The notes beneath the pieces are model-generated. The model was not told where the DNA came from and searched no databases. It saw only the letters and a program-made list of their open reading frames with translations. Below are positions 33,450 to 44,539 of a stretch of 64,000 nucleotides of DNA, piece after piece. Position numbers and translations under genes: made by a program. This stretch comes from Eurosta solidaginis. Lineage: Eukaryota; Arthropoda; Insecta; Diptera; Tephritidae. The stretch's first letter is position 1, and every line of letters starts with the position of its first letter. Location of the stretch: NCBI RefSeq assembly GCF_040869045.1, contig NC_090320.1:240436978-240500977 (forward strand), read 5' to 3'.

Positions 33450-34400
33450 TTTTTAACACGCTTTTATTAGCTTGGCTTGTAGCTATGTATGTAACGGAAT
33501 ATTTGAGGTTAATTTTCACCGGTTTCTAGAAGTCTGATTAATTTGAAACTTTGCATACGTATCAAGGACCGATGACAACGCATTAATGTCAACAGCCATA
33601 AGGCCAATTGGCCTTATTACCACTTTGAATGGCCATAAGTTTAATTGAAAATTTGCACACGTATCAAGGCTCGATGACGATGCATTAATGTGATGGTGCG
33701 GTGACATAAGGTCAACGGCCATAAGATAAATTGGCCTTATTACCACTTTGAATGGCCATAAATGTGATTGAAACTTTGCACACGTATCACGGCTCGATGA
33801 CAATGCATTAATGTGATGGTGTGGTGACATAAGTCAAGGGCCATAAGGTCAATTGGCCTTATTACCACTTTGAATGGCCATACGTTTAATTGAAACTTTG
33901 CACACTTATCAGGGCTCGATGACAATGCATTAATATGATGGTGCGGTGACATAAGGTCAACGCCCATAACGTCAATTGGCCTTATTAACACTTTGAATGG
34001 CCATAAGTTTGATTGAAACTTTGCACACGTATCAAGGCTCGATGACAGTGCATTAATGTGATGGTGTGGTGACATAAGGTCAACGGCCATAAGGTCAATT
34101 GGCTTTTTACCACTTTGAATGGCCATAAGGTTGATTGAAACTTTGCACACGTATCAAGGCTCGATGATAATGCAATAACGTGATGGTGGGGTGACATAAG
34201 GTTAACGGACATAAGGTCAATTGAACTTATGACCACCCCAAATAGCCATAGATTTGAAACCTTGCACATAATGCGAAAAACGCATTCCTTTGTTAATGAT
34301 GGAAGTGGGTGCATGGCACATCTACGAAAGAGCATACTGGAGCCCTTTTTAACACGCTTTTATTAGCTTCGCCTGCATCTATATATGTATCTATGTATCC
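33450..34400. repeat. About 121-bp minisatellite (6-7 units) between direct repeats
   Basis: GAAACTTTGCACACGTATCA recurs at about 33546, 33651, 33773, 33893, 34016 and 34137 (degenerate again near 34254). TTAACACGCTTTTATTAGCTT occurs at both borders (33455 and 34349) in direct orientation, each followed by TATGTATGTAACGGAAT. Minus-strand open frames over it (SPHHHINALSSS periods) are artefacts. Confidence 0.8.
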
Positions 34401-34409
34401 ATGTATGTA

Positions 34410-35330
34410 TGTAACGGAATCTGGAGTGGAGCCGAGAGCCCCGGTAATGCAGAGCTCCGAACTCCGTTGCACCTTTTGAGGCATTTTGAGATAGGTACTT
34501 TTAGCTAGTGCAGGCCACCAGACCAAGGCACCATAAAGAAGAATCGGGCGCACAATGGCTGTGTAAATCCAGTAGGTCACCTTAGGGGAGAATCCCCAGG
34601 AGGTGCCAATTGCTCTCTTGCAGGTGAACAGCTCTGCTGCTGCCTTCTTGGATCGCTCCACTATATGGTCACTCCATAATAGCTTCCTATCCAGAATGAC
34701 TCCCAAATACTTGACTTGATCGCTAAACGCTAAGAACGTACCCCCAATTCTTGGCGGTGTAAGATTTGGTACTTTATACCTCCTCGTGAAGAGGACAAGC
34801 TCGGTTTTATCCGGGTTGACTTCCAAACCTGTGGCGGTTTGTACTCCTGGAGCACCTCCTGGATATCAGCTGGGTCCGTTGGCGTCACTGGAACCCAGGC
34901 TCTAGCCCTTGGTCGTGAGGGGATATCACGCGCCTCCACTACTGTGAGGCGCGCGCCCGGATATACCACCCCTATCAGCGTGACGGTGGCCCTATAGAGG
35001 TTTACAGACCTGGCGTCGTCACAGGCAATTAGCTTGAAATTGCCCTGGAACCACCCTGCATCGGTGTAAGATGGCGTGGACCAGGGTTGTCTTTCTTAAC
35101 CTTAACGGCCACCGTACAGAGCGCGGACTCGATCCACTTCCACTGTTGTTTCGGGATCCTGCCATCTTTGCTGCTCGCGTCTATAATGTCAATGATCTGC
35201 CGACCCTTGGCAATTTCGGCGAAAGACCGCGTCCAGCCTCCCTGCGTCTTGGCCCTTTTCGGTGCCGTGGGGTTGGATTCATCCATGGACCGCTGGCGTT
35301 TCGAGGTTTCATCACTCTCGACTAAAACTT
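34410..35330 (-). pseudogene. Internally deleted I/LOA-type LINE (ORF1 joined to RT end)
   Basis: Minus strand: an ORF1-like piece (MDESNPTAPKRAK, WTRSFAEIAKGRQI, about 35285-34850, with GARLTVVEARDIPSRPRARAW) is followed directly by the late RT region (DKTELVLFTRRYKVPNL, VKYLGVILDRKLLWSDHI, RPILLYGALVWWPAL, about 34810-34500). Endonuclease and most of RT are missing, so an internal deletion joined ORF1 to the end of ORF2. The related ORF2 end is at 45836-47010. The upstream open frame from 35436 runs into a foldback element and is not part of ORF1. Confidence 0.7.
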
Positions 35331-35346
35331 TTAAAATTACTTGAAC

Positions 35347-35827
35347 TAAAAAATTAAAAATAAATAATAGTTTAAAAAAACTAAAAAAACGCGCTTTTAT
35401 AGCTAACCGAACTAAAAAATAGAAAACAATTTTCAATTAAAAAGAGTTTATATAACAGTAGTAGAAGGTCAAACAATCATTTATAGTTAATCACCTCAAA
35501 ATAAAAGTATAATTTAATTCACAGTAAAAAGCGTGGGGTGCTTGATATTGAATGTTACAATCATTCTATTGGCAACTATCTGAGAGGAAAGATATGAAAT
35601 GTAGTCAAATGCACCCCACGCTTTTTACTCTGAACTAAATTATTCTGTTAATAAATTAAATTGTATTATAATTTTATTTTGAGGTGATTAACTATAAACG
35701 ATTGTTTGACCTTCTACTACTGTTTTAATTGAAAATTATTTCCTATTTTTTAGTTCGGTTAGCTATAAAAGCGTGTTTTTTTTTAGTTTTTTAAACTATT
35801 ATTTATTTTCTTTTTAATTTTTTATGG
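35347..35827. mobile_element. Foldback element with about 200-bp inverted arms
   Basis: The left arm (35347-35547) and right arm (about 35618-35827) are inverted repeats over blocks such as AACCGAACTAAAAAATAG, AGTAGTAGAAGGTCAAACAA, TTATAGTTAATCACCTCAAA and AAAAAGCGTGGGGTGC, separated by about 70 bp of unique DNA. Arms differ by a few substitutions and short indels. No gene. Confidence 0.8.
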
Positions 35828-35831
35828 TTAA

Positions 35832-36900
35832 CTAGCTGTACCCTGACACGCTTTGCTGTGGCCCACTCCCTACTATATGCTTTCGAAATGAAAAACGACA
35901 CAAAGTTTACTTTTAAAATAAATTTAATTGTGCAATACTTGTGTGTACACAATATATTTGGTTTGTCCATTTTCTGTGAACACATAAAGATTATCAGGTT
36001 TACCGACGCGGGAACACGCAACATACACTTGCCCATGTGAGAAGCACCCCCCTTACAAGGATTGTCCCTGGGCTTTGTTTATCGTCATTGCGAACGCCAG
36101 TCGAATTGGAAATTGCAATCTTTTAAATTTGCATATAGCTTCTGTGGCAATGATTGAAATTCGGGGGATCAGAACATCTTTACCTTTGAAAGGCCCCGTT
36201 AAAATTGTTGCTTCTATGACGTTCATACTCAATTTCTTAACTGCTAGTCGCGTTCCATTGCAAAGCTTTGGCTGATTAATATTCCGCAGCATAATTATTG
36301 GAACACCAGTTTTCAACTTCAATATATGTGGAGGCATTCCTGGTAGATCAAGCGAGTTCAAAACTTCCGTTGGATAATGAACTGCTTCATCTCTGTAACA
36401 GTGTTTATGGACATGTATGTTATTTCCTCGGCAGTGTCTGGCAAGCGCTCCGATTGTATTTCTGCCATGAAAGGCTCTCAGTGAAAACTCATCTGCCTTG
36501 CAGATGCCGTTCGGAGTCGGCATAAAACATGTAGGTCCCGTCCGGCCAATTTGTAGGGAAAAATCAAGAGGAGCACGACGCAAATTGGAAGAGAAGCTCG
36601 GCCTTAGATCTCTTCGGAGGTTATCGCGCCTTACATTTATTTTTTTTTTTTATGTTATTTCCTCACAATCAATTTTGGATTGAATAAAATTATTAAGTTG
36701 ATACTCATCTTTATTCTTAGCCGCAAGAATAGCTAGTTCACTGCGCCAATCGTGATTTTTTTAAATTTATTGGTACATTTGGAAACACTTTTTCAATTAA
36801 TTCTTCTTTTGATGTTACTAAGTTACAACAATCATCCGGAAATGATATTCGTTTAGAATCTTGATCGACTGCAATCTTACGATTCCCAATTGCTTAAAAA
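35832..36900 (-). pseudogene. Helitron Pif1-like helicase C-terminus with 3' terminus
   Basis: Minus strand: a piece at 36890-36665 (DDCCNLVTSKEELIEKVFPN), a SINE interruption, then [49 protein letters not shown] (36370-36053) and, after a frameshift, CFSHGQVYVACSRVGKPDNL with a stop at about 35925. These are the last helicase motifs of Rep/Hel proteins. The 3' terminus is GGTACAGCTAG|T (CTAG ending at 35832, next base T), with a degenerate hairpin (ACAGC AAA GCGTGT) just upstream, as in canonical Helitrons. The 5' part is lost beyond about 36900. Confidence 0.8.
36431..36650 (+). mobile_element. 5'-truncated SINE (220 bp) in the Helitron
   Basis: Flanked by a perfect 14-bp duplication TATGTTATTTCCTC (36417-36430, 36651-36664). 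It starts at GGCAGTGTCTGGCAAGCG, equivalent to position about 18298 of the full-length SINE, and lacks the tRNA-like head. The body is nearly identical to 18298-18510. Confidence 0.85.
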
Positions 36901-37008
36901 CTCTCTAGTGCTTTAGGTTTTTTGTATATTTACTTAGGTAGCAATTTAGGCAAACTCGTACACAGCCTAAAGCTTGCATTCCTTATTATTAAATTTGAAG
37001 TATGATAT

Positions 37009-37262
37009 TGTCACGAATATTAGCAGCACTAAGGGATTCTATCATCTCTAAGCCGATGATAAGCAGTGATTCAAGTCACATCAATAATTCAATCATTATG
37101 ACTACACATATGTACGTATACGCAGGGAGAAGCAACGCACAAACACCTGCAGATATCTTATCTGAGATATGCAATATAATTGTGGAAGTGTCGCTCACAA
37201 ACACACGCGCATATGATAGCTATACCTGTACATCTGTAGTTACAATATTTACTTGCTCGCAT
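37009..37262 (+). mobile_element. Truncated gypsy LTR (5' part)
   Basis: TGTCACGAATATTAGCAGCACTAAGGG and following sequence match the 5' half of the LTR at 11929-11391 (same CATCAATAATTCAATCATTATG block). It is cut by a DINE-1-like element at 37263. Confidence 0.75.
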
Positions 37263-39476
37263 TATTTTTATACTCAGCTGAGCAGAGCTCACAAAGTATA
37301 TTAACTTTGTTCGCATAACGGTAATCCGTAACGGCATAACCCTTTCGCCCCTACTGGGACAATACGACCCAGCATACTTCAAACATCTGTATAACATTTA
37401 ATTTTTATCCAATTACGCATTGAAATGCGCCCAGTAAAACCTTGAAGCCTTTTTTGATGATCAGTAACCGCATTCCGTTATTATTGACATCAATTTCCCG
37501 TTACGCAATATTTTGCACAAACATGTCGCGAATTTTCATCAGTAACGCGTTGTATTTCAGTGTGAAACATCTATCTGGTACCGTTTTCATTCGTAATATA
37601 CCGCTTGCTGCAAAATTTGGGTGTGAATAAATATTATTCCTTCGAAATTGGAAAGAAATTGTAATGAAAAAAGTTGGTTTTTTATATTTATAACTGCATT
37701 GCGACATATAATCCCAATAATGCATTTGTTTGGGATAATAATATCCCAATATTTGTTTATACCTTCGAATGTGTAAAATTTTTTGACCCTTTTGGTATTA
37801 TTGGGACTTATGCATCCCACCTATAAATGTTATTGGGATTATATATCCCAGGATAACGGTAAGGATTCAGGTATGCCCAACGTCTTATATTTTAGCCATA
37901 TTACAATATTTGCTGTCGTAATGATGAAAACCCCGCCTGATTTCGAAAAAAAATCAGGGGTGAAAGGGATAAACTAATCGAGATAGATATAGACTTCTAT
38001 ATATCAAAATGATCTGGGTGAAAAAAGAAATTCATTTAGCCATGTCCGTCCGTCTGTCCGTGCGTCTGTAAACACGTAAACTTGAGTAAATTTTGAGGTA
38101 TCGTGATGAAATTTGGTACGTAGGTTCCTGGGCGCTCATCTCAGATCGCTATTTAAAATGAACGAAATCGGAATACAACCACGCCCACTTTTTCGATATC
38201 GAAAATTTCGAAATTCCGAAAAAGTGCGATAATTCATTACCAAAGCCCGATAAAGCGATGAAACTTGGTAGGTGCGTTGACCTTATGACGCAAAATAGAA
38301 AATTAGAAAAACTTTGGACAATGGGCGTGGCACCGCCCACTTTTAAAAGTTTTGCAATCTGTAATTTGGCAGTCGTTGAAGATATCATGATGAAATTTGA
38401 TAGGCACGTTACTCCTATTACTATATGTGTGCTAAATAAAAATTTGCGAAATCGGATGACGAACACGCCCACGTTAAAAAAAATTTTTTTTTTAAGTCAA
38501 ATTTTAACAAAAAATGTAAGTATAAAAGTAAATGATGTCAACATTCGACTCCAGTAATGATATGCTTTTAATGCCGTAAGTCGAACAAAAATTTACAAAT
38601 ACTTGTGAAATTTGGTAGGGACATAGTTTTCTGTGAAAATGGGCGAAATCGATTGAAGCCACGCCTAGTTTTTATACACAGTCGACCGCCTGTCTTTCCG
38701 CTCGGCCGTTAACACAATAACTTGCGCAAAAAACGATATATCTTAACTAAACTTAGTTCACGTGCTTATCTGAAGTCACTTTATCTTGATATAAAATATG
38801 GCCGAAATCCGACTATGACCACGCCCACTTTTCCGATATCGAAAATTACGAAAAATGAAAAAATGCCATAATTCTGTACCAAATATGAAAAAAGAGATGA
38901 AACATGGTTATTGGATTGGTTTATTGACGCAAAATATAACTTTAGAAAAAACTTTACAAAATGGGTGTGACAGCTACCATATTAAGTAGAAGAAAATGAA
39001 AAAGTTCTGCAGGGCGAAATCAAAAGCCCTTGAAATCTTGGCAGGAATACTGTTCGTGGTATTACATATATAAATAAATTAGCGATACACGACAGATGAT
39101 GATCTGGGTCACCCTGGTCCACATTTTGGTCGATATCTCGAAAACGCCTTCCCATATACAACTAAGGGCCACTCCCTTTTAAAACCCTCATTAAAAACTT
39201 TAATTTGATACCCATATCGTACAAACACATTATAGAGTCACCCCTGGTCCACCTTTATGGCGATATCTCGAAAAGGCGTCCACCTATAGAACTAAGGCCC
39301 ACTCCGTTTTAAAATAATCTTTAACACCTTCCATTTGATACCCATGTCATACAAACACATTCCAAGGTTACCCTAGGGTCATTTTCCTACATTTTCCCTT
39401 ATTTTGTCTCTAAAGCGCTCAGCTGAGTGTGTGTAATTTTCGGTTACACCCGAACTTAGTCTTCCTTACTTGTTTT
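37263..39476 (+). mobile_element. DINE-1/Helentron-like element, copy C
   Basis: Starts TTTTTATACTCAGCTGAGCAGAGC and ends with a CTCAGCTGAGT, hairpin (GGTTACACCCGAAC) and CTTCCTTACTTGTTTT end. It has only about two 130-bp units (39110-39380). It is interrupted by a CCC-ended element (37340-37968). No gene. Confidence 0.7.
37340..37968. mobile_element. TIR element with CCCTTTC ends and ATAA duplication (629 bp)
   Basis: The ends are CCCTTTCGCCCCT and, inverted, CCCTTTCACCCCT. ATAA flanks it on both sides (37336-37339, 37969-37972). Other DINE-1-like copies have a single ATAA at this spot (GTATAAAGGAATCGAG), which confirms the insertion. CCC ends and a 4-bp duplication recall piggyBac, whose target is normally TTAA; the assignment is tentative. 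No gene. Confidence 0.7.
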
Positions 39477-40008
39477 AATTTTGTTTTATTTTATTATATT
39501 ATACTAGCAGACCCCGAAGATGTCCTAACTTTGATCTATCTGCTCTCTTACTCTCCCTTCCCCTCTTTCCCCCTTTTCCTTTTGTTCACTCCTTCTGCCT
39601 TCCGTCCGTCCGTCTGTCCGTTAACACGATAACTTGAATAAATTTTGAGGTATCTTGATGAAATTTGGTATGTAGGTTCCTGGGCACTCTTCTCAGATCG
39701 CTATTTAAAATGAACGATATCAGACTATAACCACGCCCACTTTTTCGATATCGAAAATTTCGAAAACCAGAAAAAATGCGATAATTCATTGCCAAAGACA
39801 GACAAGGCGATGAAACTTGGTAGATGTGTTAACCTTATGACGCAGAATAGAAAATTAGTAAAATTTTGGACAATGGGCGTGGCACCGCCCACTTTTAAAG
39901 AAGGTTATTTAAATGTTTTGCAAGCTGTAATTTGGCAGTCGTTGAAGATATCATGATTAAATTTGGCAGGAACGTTACTCCTATTATTATATGTATGCTT
40001 AATAAAAA

Positions 40009-41416
40009 CAAGTAAGGACGGGACTGTCTTCGGCTATGCCGAAGACTTCATACCTTTCATGAATGGGGCTGAACAATAATCTTATCCCGCTCGTAATCTC
40101 CGAATAATCGGATGTATAAGATAAGAAATATCTAGTGAACAGATCTACATACCTAAACGATTTTTAAGATAAATATAAAATAAAAAATATGTAGGTACTT
40201 TGTGTGAGGATGCAAAGTTTCAGGTTTTTTGTGGTCTGCGTGTAAAAACTATGACTACGAATCACGTATTTCAACAATATATGACGTAAACGTAACTATT
40301 TGATGAAATGTTTTGAATTTTGAAGCTTCTAGCCGTAAAAAAGGGGCAAAAAAATACAGTTTATATGGGGTATATAATATATGTACCACCGAACTCTATG
40401 ATTTTTTCAGACAACAAATCGCAAAAAAAAAATATATATATACTATATATACCATCATATATATATTATATATATCACCGATCTCTATGATTTTTTGACA
40501 CAACAATATATACTATATACGTAAGCAATCGGTGAAATTTGAAGCTTATAGCTGTTAAAATGGGGTAGAAATTGCGAAAAGTTTCTTATCTGAACAATCG
40601 GTTGTATGAGATATATACTATATATACAACCGATTTCTATGATTTTTTCAGACAACAATATATGCCATATACGTAAGCGTTCGGTGAAATTTGAAGCTTC
40701 TAACTGTTAAAATGGGGCTAAAATTGCGAAAATATATATATACTATATATATATACTATATATATACTATATATACTATATATATATACTATATATACCA
40801 CCATATATATACTATATATACCACCGATCTGTATGATTTTTTCAGACAACAATATATGCTATATACGTAAGCATTCGTTGAAATTTGAAGCCTCTAGCTC
40901 TTAAAATAGGGCAGTAATTACGAAAAGTTTCTTATCTGAACAATCGGTTGTGGGGGATATATACTATATATACGACCGATCTCATCAATTTTTTCAGGCA
41001 ACAATATGTGTAATATACGAAAGTATACGGTGAAGTTTGAAGCTTCAATCTGTTAAATTGAGTAAGATATTACAAAAATCCTCTTTTTTCTGAAAAATCG
41101 GTTGTATGGAGGATAATGCTATAGTGGTCCGATCTGGCTGGTTCCGACAAATGTCTAATCGGACACCCAAATACACCTGCTCACCAAATTTTATCAAGAT
41201 ATCTCAAAAATTGAGGGATTGTTTGCATACAAACAGACAGACAGACAGACGAACAGACGGACAGACAGACAGACGGACATGGCTAAATCAACTCAGCTCT
41301 TCATTCTGATTATTTCGGTATACTTAATGTTGGGTCTATCTATTTGCCTTTAAGGACGTACAATTTTGGATTTCGTGACGAAATTAATATACCATTTCCT
41401 TTTCATGAAAGGTATA
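40009..41416 (-). mobile_element. Second DINE-1/Helentron-like family (nested)
   Basis: The left end is ACAAGTAAGGACGG followed by a perfect 9-bp hairpin (GTCTTCGGC TAT GCCGAAGAC, about 40029-40049). Subterminal inverted repeats ATACCTTTCATGAA lie at about 40050-40064 and 41398-41414. The core has about four degenerate repeats (GTGAAATTTGAAGCTTCTA) and TA-rich microsatellites. It is inserted in the A run of TAATAAAAATTAGC. Its termini mirror the first family although the hairpin sequence differs. Confidence 0.65.
40425..40850. repeat. TATATAC-type microsatellites
   Basis: Runs of TATATATACTA at 40430-40470 and 40725-40830 inside the nested element. Confidence 0.8.
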
Positions 41417-41649
41417 ATTAGCGATATCGGAGAAAGACCACGCCACTTTAAAAAAAATTTTTTTTAAGTCAAATTTTAACAAAAAATTCAATATCTTTAC
41501 AGTATATAGGAAATTATGCCAACATTCGACTCTAGTAATGATATTGTGCAATAAAATACAAAAATAAAAGAAAATTTCAAAATGGGCGTGGCTCCGCCCT
41601 TTTTCATTTAATTTGTCTAGGATACTTTTATTTTTTTGACCTGAGGTAG

Positions 41650-42600
41650 AAAAAACACTTAATGCATTAAATTTGTTTGACAATAATATTAAATTTACAA
41701 TAGAACTTCAAAACGATGAAAGATTACCGTATTTAGACGCCATCGTGCTAAAACGCGGAAATCAATTAAAAACAAAGTGGTATCAAAAACCAACATCATC
41801 AGGACGAATCATTAACTTCAATTCAAAACACCCGAAGTCTATGATAATTAATACAGCGAAAGGCTGCATACGAAGAATGTTGGATATATCAGATAAAAGT
41901 TACCACAAGGAAACCAAAAAAGAAATTTTCACGTTATTGAAGAAAAATGATTTTCCCGAAAATCTTATATAGACATTAATAAGAAATATAGATAACAGCA
42001 ATCAACAAAACGAAACAAAAAAACCTACAAATTTCAAGTCTGTAACCTACGTTTCCAATCTTTCATAGCGTTTAGCAAAGTCTGACTGCTACAATAAAAA
42101 TACATATAAAATAGCTCATAAACCGAAAAATACATTAAGACATATTTTTAACAATACGAAAGCTAAAATACCTCACACGGAAAAGAGCAATGTGGTGTAT
42201 GAAATACCATGTAATGGCAAGGACGGTGAATCATGTGATCGCGTCTATGTAGGGACGACGAAGTCAAAATTAAAAACAAGACTAGCACAGCACAAGTCAG
42301 ACTTTAAATAAAATCCACAGGCAAATACTTATAAAACAGCTTTAATGGCCCATTGTGCGAGTAGCGTTCACTCTCCCAATTTAAACAATGCAACTATTCT
42401 CCAGCAAGCGTCAAACTATAGCAAGCGCCTCACATTGGAAATGCTGCATATAATTAACACACCACTTAACATACGACTAAATTACAAAACAGATGTTGAC
42501 GGCTCCGCCTACATATTTAGACAATTATTAACTAACAAATCGACAGTAGAAAGCTCCGCGTCAAAGAGAACGGACGTGTAAAACAAAATGTATGTTATTA
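41650..42600 (+). pseudogene. Penelope-like element 2, RT end and GIY-YIG endonuclease
   Basis: Starts within the RT after the catalytic box (FDNNIKFTIELQNDERLPYLDAIV, KWYQKPTSSGRIINFNSKHP), then a stop at 41970, the linker, SNVVYEIPCNG, VYVGTTKSKLKTRLAQHKSDFK (GIY-YIG module, about 42244-42308), a TAA, and TLEMLHIINTPLNIRLNYK (tail, to 42580). It is 5'-truncated and has several stops. A hammerhead-like motif follows at 42646-42694. Confidence 0.8.
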
Positions 42601-42645
42601 TTTTATTGTCAATAGTATAAGTTATATTATGTCATATTTGTTATA

Positions 42646-42694
42646 GTTCCCTTGAAGATGATTACGGAAGGTTGTAATCGAAATATATTGGAAC
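42646..42694 (+). ncRNA. Hammerhead-like motif after Penelope-like element 2
   Basis: GTTCC (42646-42650), TTGAAGA core (42652-42658, first base C to T), T, helix II GATTAC/GTAATC (42660-42665, 42674-42679), GAAA (42680-42683), TATATT, GGAAC (42690-42694). GTTCC/GGAAC can form helix I, and TATATT would leave a minimal helix III with the U-H cleavage position before GGAAC. It deviates from consensus by a C-to-U change and one extra base on each side. Confidence 0.5.
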
Positions 42695-42769
42695 ACAAAA
42701 CTAAAACTTTGTTGTTTTTATTATAAAATCCACATTCGACCTCGAGCCGGCAAAACCATCTCTGAGTTA

Positions 42770-43035
42770 TTAAATAAAGGTCGCCAAAATAATTATTATG
42801 TCGGAAAATATCTTTTCTATTTTTTCCTTATCATATAACATTAATGATCGCCATTCGCTGTTATGAATTTCAATGGAATTCTTGTGAAATGGAAAAGTTT
42901 TAAGTAAGGGAACAATCGTTGTCATTTGACTAGATTGAATATTTTTTGCATCAAAATATTCCAAAATGTGTAATTTTTCGTCTTCGAAATGGAATCGTTT
43001 CTTAATTTCCTTACAAAGGCAAATGTGGGTAGATT
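42770..43035 (-). pseudogene. Possible hAT-like transposase fragment
   Basis: Minus strand: EIKKRFHFEDEKLHILEYFD, a short spacer, then PFHKNSIEIHNSEWRSLM. The pattern (KRF near the start, L-x-x-EWR-x-L later) resembles the region before the hAT dimerisation domain in BED/hAT-type proteins. It is short and isolated; no TIRs were found. Confidence 0.35.
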
Positions 43036-43129
43036 TTTGGGCTTTGGTGTTAGAAGTGGTAGAAAATGAAAATGGGCTAAAAAGTTGGTAGATCTACCAA
43101 GAAAGTGGTAAAGTCCGTGCACTGTTCCT

Positions 43130-43205
43130 AGCCCAGTGCCAGTGTCAGTCCCAGTCCCAGTTCCAGTCCCAATTCCAATTCCAGTCCAAGTCCAAGTCTC
43201 AGTCA
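43130..43205. repeat. CAGTCC-type hexanucleotide microsatellite
   Basis: Repeats of CCAGTC/CCAGTT over about 70 bp. The minus-strand frame through it (GTGTGTGT-like) is an artefact. Confidence 0.85.
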
Positions 43206-43834
43206 AGTATAGACAGAATGCAAAAACTCCAAAATAAAGCTATGCGATCTATTCTTAAATGTAGTGTAATGACATCGATTTCAACGCTTCTTGAAACGTT
43301 GAAATGGATGTCTGTAAATCAGCGTGTTATTCTTAGCGCGTTATGCTTTATGTTTAAAATTAAATATAATATTTTGCCAAGATATTTAACGTCCGAGGTA
43401 TACTATGTAGTTGATATACAACCATATCCCCTTATGAACAATATTGATCTTGGAAGACCACCTCTAATGTCAAGTGCGACACAAAATAGTTTGTTTTATA
43501 GAGGAACTAGCTTATTTAATTCATTGCCGATGGAAATAAAGTCTGAATCTAATATGTATATACTATGTAGCTGATATACAACCATATCCCCTTATGAACA
43601 ATATTGATCTTGGAAGACCACCTCTAATGTCAAGTGCGACACAAAATAGTTTGTTTTATACAGGAACTAGCTTATTTAATTCATTGCCGATGGAAATAAA
43701 GTCTGAATCTAATATGTATATATTTAAGAGAAAAGTGATTGAAATTGTTAAAGTTAATTATGATTAAGATTTGAAACGTAATTATGAATTACTACATTTA
43801 ATTTATTTAAATAAACTCTACTACTACTACTACA
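43206..43834 (+). pseudogene. CR1/Jockey-type LINE 3' end with internal duplication
   Basis: MQKLQNKAMRSILKCS, LKWMSVNQRVILSALCFMFK, LPRYLTSEV, NSLFYRGTSLFNSLPMEIK is the characteristic C-terminal end of CR1/Jockey-like ORF2. About 160 bp (43401-43560) is repeated directly at 43561-43720 with a few differences. It ends in a (CTA)n tail at 43817-43834. Confidence 0.7.
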
Positions 43835-43835
43835 A

Positions 43836-44456
43836 TAAATGATTCAAATGCGGGAAGCCAGGTCACATCGCACGTCATTGCGATCTTGGTCCTAGTGGTT
43901 TCAACAGCATGGGTGGTTTTCAGAACAAAGTTGGAGGAGGTGAGCAAGAGCGAGTCATATGTAAAGATCGAGAGCTAGCTCCAGCTACTGAATGTCCTGT
44001 GATATCTGTATCGCAAATCGGAAGGAAATCGAGCAGTCTTACCGCCAAAGGATATGTGGATGGCAAGGAGCGTGTACTGACTGTAGATACGGGCGCATCT
44101 CATTCCTTAATCCGATCTGACTTGCTCAACAGGAGAGTAAAACCGTTACCTGGAGCAAGATTGCGTACGGTCACTGGCAAGTATAAGCAAGTCCAAGGAG
44201 AGGTGGTTTGTGAGGTCTTAATCGGAAATGTCACGGTTCTACACAAATTCATTGTGGCAGAGATCGTTGATGAAGTCATATTGGGAGTGAACTTCTTAGT
44301 TGACTATGACATCAGGATCGACATGCAAAGAAGGTATATGCGCTATAAGAACCAGGTGGTATATCACTTAACTTCAGTTTGGAGAAATGGTTCAGCAGTA
44401 AGCGAGTGCTGGTGGAGGAGATTCAACAGAGACCATAAGAGTCAAAGAAAGTAAAT
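43836..44456 (+). pseudogene. Gypsy 2 gag zinc knuckle and protease
   Basis: FKCGKPGHIARHC (CCHC knuckle, about 43853-43891), then CPVISVSQIGR, LTVDTGASHSLIRSDLL (protease active site, about 44080) and VILGVNFLVDYDIRI. It is closely related to gypsy 1 protease. RT, RNase H and most of integrase are deleted right after. Confidence 0.8.
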
Positions 44457-44539
44457 CGGGCAAAGGTTGATGGAATGAATGGGCTAAACAAATCAAAACC
44501 GAAGGTACCCGCAAGAAAAACACTGGCATTGAAAACCCC

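Larger units (their letters stand above)
39595..41640 (+). mobile_element. DINE-1-like fragment split by a second family
   Basis: 39595-40008 and 41417-41640 form one interior fragment of the same family as copies A-D (CCGTTAACACGATAACTTGA, GGGCGTGGCACCGCCC). 39477-39594 is T/C-rich filler. Confidence 0.65.

Noticed and set aside
33516..34335. Histidine/serine-rich minus-strand frames in the 33.5-34.3 kb minisatellite
   Set aside because: Translation of a roughly 121-bp tandem repeat, with no start context or domain.
35029..35436. Extended ORF1 start at 35436
   Set aside because: The first 50 residues are encoded by the foldback arm and LINE leader; the likely ORF1 start is the methionine near 35285.
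42922..43206. Threonine/glycine repeat protein
   Set aside because: Antisense reading of a CAGTCC microsatellite.
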